A stretch of 64,000 nt of DNA from positions 4,774,001 to 4,838,000 of the forward strand of contig NZ_JBFOHP010000002.1 in NCBI RefSeq assembly GCF_040907265.1. Direction: 5' to 3'. Numbering within the stretch: position 1 is the first letter of the stretch; each line of letters opens with the position of its first letter. Shown here piece after piece: positions 62,595-64,000 of this stretch. The notes beneath the pieces are model-generated. The model saw only the letters and a program-made list of their open reading frames with translations, was not told the DNA's origin and did not search any database. The position numbers and the translations under genes were made by a program. The stretch is from Streptomyces sclerotialus. Lineage in GTDB: Bacteria > Actinomycetota > Actinomycetes > Streptomycetales > Streptomycetaceae.

Positions 62595-63425
62595 TCAGCC
62601 CAGCTTTCGGTAGCGGCCGCGGAAGTACGTCAGGGGATTGCTCTCGACGTGCGGGGTGTGGGCGGTCAGGACACGGCCGATGGTGAGGGTGTGGTCGCCG
62701 GCCACGACGCGCTGTTCCGTGCGGCACTCCATCGTGGCGAGCGCGCCCTCCACGAGTGCGGCGCCCGTCTTCTCGCCCCGTACGTGCGGGACGCTCGCGA
62801 AGAGGAGCCGGTCGCTGAGACGGCCCTTCATGGAGAACTGGCCGGCGATGTTGCGCTGGCCCTCCGTCAGGACCGAGACGGCCCACAGGGGCTGCCGCTC
62901 CAGGATGTCGTCCATCCGGGATTCGTTGCGGACGCTGACCATGACCAGCGGGGGGTCGAGCGAGACGGACATGAACGCGGTGGCGGTCATTCCCGCGTCC
63001 TCCCCGGCAGGGATGCCGCCGTCGCCGGGGCCGTCCCCGTCGCCGGGGCCGTCGCCCTCGGCCGGGTCGTCCTCCGGGTCGAGGGCGGTGATCAGTACGA
63101 CCCCGGCAGCGAGCCGGGACAGGGCAGCACGGAACTCGTCGGCACTCACCCCATCAGCATGCGGGATCACCTCCGAGCGAGGGCCGATCGCCTCCGGGCG
63201 CGGGTCGGTCGCCTCCGGGTGCGAGTCGATCGCCTCCGGGCGAGCATCGGTCTCCCTTGAGGGGCTCGCCCCCGCCTCCGGGCCCGGCCCCGCGTCCGTA
63301 CGCGATCCAGGGCCAGGAGCGGAGCCAGGGCCAGGAGCGGAGCCAGGGCCGGGAGCGGGGTCAGGGGCAGGCATGGAGCCGGCAGGCTGGGTGGTGACGG
63401 CGGCGGCGGGGTTGTTCGTGAACAC
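62595..63425 (-). CDS. Flavin reductase-like FMN-binding protein with low-complexity insertions
   Basis: A 276-residue protein with the flavin-reductase fold from about residue 93: ADEFRAALSRLAAGVVLITA, then MTATAFMSVSLDPPLVMVSV and a C-terminal HTLTIGRVL region. It may supply reduced flavin to a monooxygenase, but none is adjacent. Two expansions are odd. One is a ~90-residue N-terminal tail built of PGPGSA and RPEAI repeats. The other is an insertion of about 29 residues (DPEDDPAEGDGPGDGDGPGD...) inside the flavin-binding core between the first and second strands. GTG 63425 is the only good in-frame start. Confidence 0.85.
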   Translation of the reverse strand: MFTNNPAAAVTTQPAGSMPAPDPAPGPGSAPGPGSAPGPGSRTDAGPGPEAGASPSRETDARPEAIDSHPEATDPRPEAIGPRSEVIPHADGVSADEFRAALSRLAAGVVLITALDPEDDPAEGDGPGDGDGPGDGGIPAGEDAGMTATAFMSVSLDPPLVMVSVRNESRMDDILERQPLWAVSVLTEGQRNIAGQFSMKGRLSDRLLFASVPHVRGEKTGAALVEGALATMECRTEQRVVAGDHTLTIGRVLTAHTPHVESNPLTYFRGRYRKLG

Positions 63426-63590
63426 GTCATGAACGCTAATCGGGGCCGCGGGCGGGCCGCATCGGGCCCTGGGACGAGCCGCGTCCTAGGTCTGTCGACC
63501 GAGGCCCCCGGGTGGCGGAATTTGCTTTCAGGAAGTTTATGGAGGCGTGAGAGGGGTCCTCTTGAGAGGGCGGTAACTTCTTGGCGTGTC

Positions 63591-63608
63591 CTGTGACTTG
63601 AGTCACAG
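63591..63608. promoter_or_regulatory. Crp-type palindrome upstream of cdgB-like gene
   Basis: CTGTGACTTGAGTCACAG is an 18-bp inverted repeat with 8-bp arms. It contains TGTGA-N6-TCACA, the classic Crp consensus, and GTG-N6-GNCAC, the motif described for Streptomyces Crp. Confidence 0.7.
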
Positions 63609-63621
63609 CAGGGGGTAATTG

Positions 63622-63636
63622 TTGACCCTGTGTACC
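63622..63636 (+). promoter_or_regulatory. BldD-box candidate
   Basis: TTGACCCTGTGTACC matches eight of nine fixed positions of the BldD consensus nTnACnCWGnGTnAn. cdgB is a known BldD target in S. coelicolor, which supports both the site and the identity of the gene 100 bp downstream. Confidence 0.6.
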
Positions 63637-63736
63637 GGGTGTACAGCTCACTGTGATTCAGTGGCCGTGGCAATCGGACGACTAGAGGACGACAAGAAGC
63701 CTGGAGTTGCTGTCGAGGTCTCGGGGAGAGCGAGCG

Positions 63737-64000
63737 ATGGAGACCGAGTCGGAGCCATACGTCCGTCTTGCGACCCTGCGGCAGCTGCACCAAGTGGTCG
63801 CCGACCTGAACACCGCACGCAGCCTTGCAGACACGCTGCAGGCCGTCGCCGACGGCGCGATCACCGGGCTGGGCTACGAGCTCGCCGCGGTCAATCTCGT
63901 ACGCCCCGACGGCGACCTCGTGGTGGCCGCGGTCGCAGGTAGCGCGGGCGCCGAGGCGCTGCTGGCCGGCCGGATCGGCTCCCGGGAGTCCTGGGAGCGC
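63737..64000 (+). CDS. cdgB: N-terminus of GAF-domain protein, probable diguanylate cyclase CdgB (truncated by window end)
   Basis: An open frame from ATG 63737 runs off the window after 88 codons. It starts METESEPYVRLATLRQLHQVVADLNTARSLADTLQAVADGAI and continues into a GAF domain (GLGYELAAVNLVRPDGDLVVAAVAG). I recall S. coelicolor CdgB, a GAF-PAS-GGDEF diguanylate cyclase, starting almost identically. CdgB makes c-di-GMP, the ligand that lets BldD repress sporulation genes. The catalytic domain is outside the window, so the call rests on the N-terminus and on the Crp-like and BldD-like sites upstream. Confidence 0.75.
   Translation, partial: METESEPYVRLATLRQLHQVVADLNTARSLADTLQAVADGAITGLGYELAAVNLVRPDGDLVVAAVAGSAGAEALLAGRIGSRESWER

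Noticed and set aside
63591..63608. BldD box at the CTGTGACTTGAGTCACAG palindrome
   Set aside because: The half sites are 4 bp apart instead of the 5 needed by BldD; the spacing fits Crp exactly.

Overview
The window is chromosomal DNA of a Streptomyces. It has very high GC, strong third-position G/C bias, frequent GTG starts, mycothiol genes (mshA, mshD), GlnR, the nickel regulator Nur, MsiK, PhoR-PhoP, CarD, and what looks like the start of the c-di-GMP gene cdgB. Most genes belong to the conserved core. Accessory-looking DNA is concentrated right of a tRNA-Thr, at about 53-63 kb.

Layout. 0-5 kb: dtd, then a minus-strand run of ygfZ, nur, a nitrobindin-like gene, a tiny membrane peptide and DUF3099, then DUF1416 and a CysA-type sulfurtransferase preceded by a 35-codon leader peptide. 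5-14 kb: a DUF2993 (LmeA-like) protein, a moaD-like gene coupled to a membrane protein, an asymmetric heterodimeric ABC exporter, a TetR gene divergent from an imine-reductase-like gene with two matching operators between them, and an alpha/beta hydrolase. 14-19.4 kb: glnR, a LacI regulator, and the secretion-stress set htrA-cssR-cssS with 11-bp-phased repeats upstream. 19.4-30 kb: an FG-GAP secreted protein, a second DUF2993 protein, a secreted 5'-nucleotidase, mshD, the polyphosphate set ppk-CHAD-Nudix ending in a strong terminator, and hsp20. 30-41 kb: a methyltransferase, mshA-ybjN, a Tat-secreted beta-helix protein, an MFS transporter, gpmA, a Cys-rich peptide, phoU divergent from phoR-phoP, and a copper-chaperone-like lipoprotein. 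42-53 kb: carD, ispD, ispF, cysS, an rRNA methyltransferase, a long DoxX protein, a sugar nucleotidyltransferase, a small secreted protein, msiK and tRNA-Thr(TGT). 53-64 kb: a heptanucleotide array, a nucleoside hydrolase coupled to an unrecognised protein with FLGRDG/VSR/DTSFKGT motifs, an aminopeptidase P, a pentapeptide-repeat protein, a conserved hypothetical, a methionine aminopeptidase divergent from an XRE regulator across twin TACCGGTA palindromes, TerD, ArfB, a flavin reductase with low-complexity expansions, and the N-terminus of a GAF protein (probably CdgB) behind Crp-like and BldD-like sites.

Themes. Several regions deal with phosphate and polyphosphate (phoU/R/P, ppk, CHAD, 5'-nucleotidase), thiols and sulfur (mshA, mshD, sulfurtransferase, cysS), secretion stress (htrA/cssRS) and global regulation (GlnR, Nur, CarD, PhoP, c-di-GMP). 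Many starts sit 6-7 nt behind a TANNNT box, which suggests leaderless mRNAs. Intergenic spaces on the right side carry many short tandem repeats.

Comparing gene order with S. coelicolor locus numbers from memory, the nur-to-ppk block looks inverted relative to the mshA-to-cdgB block, with a junction near 29.5-31 kb.
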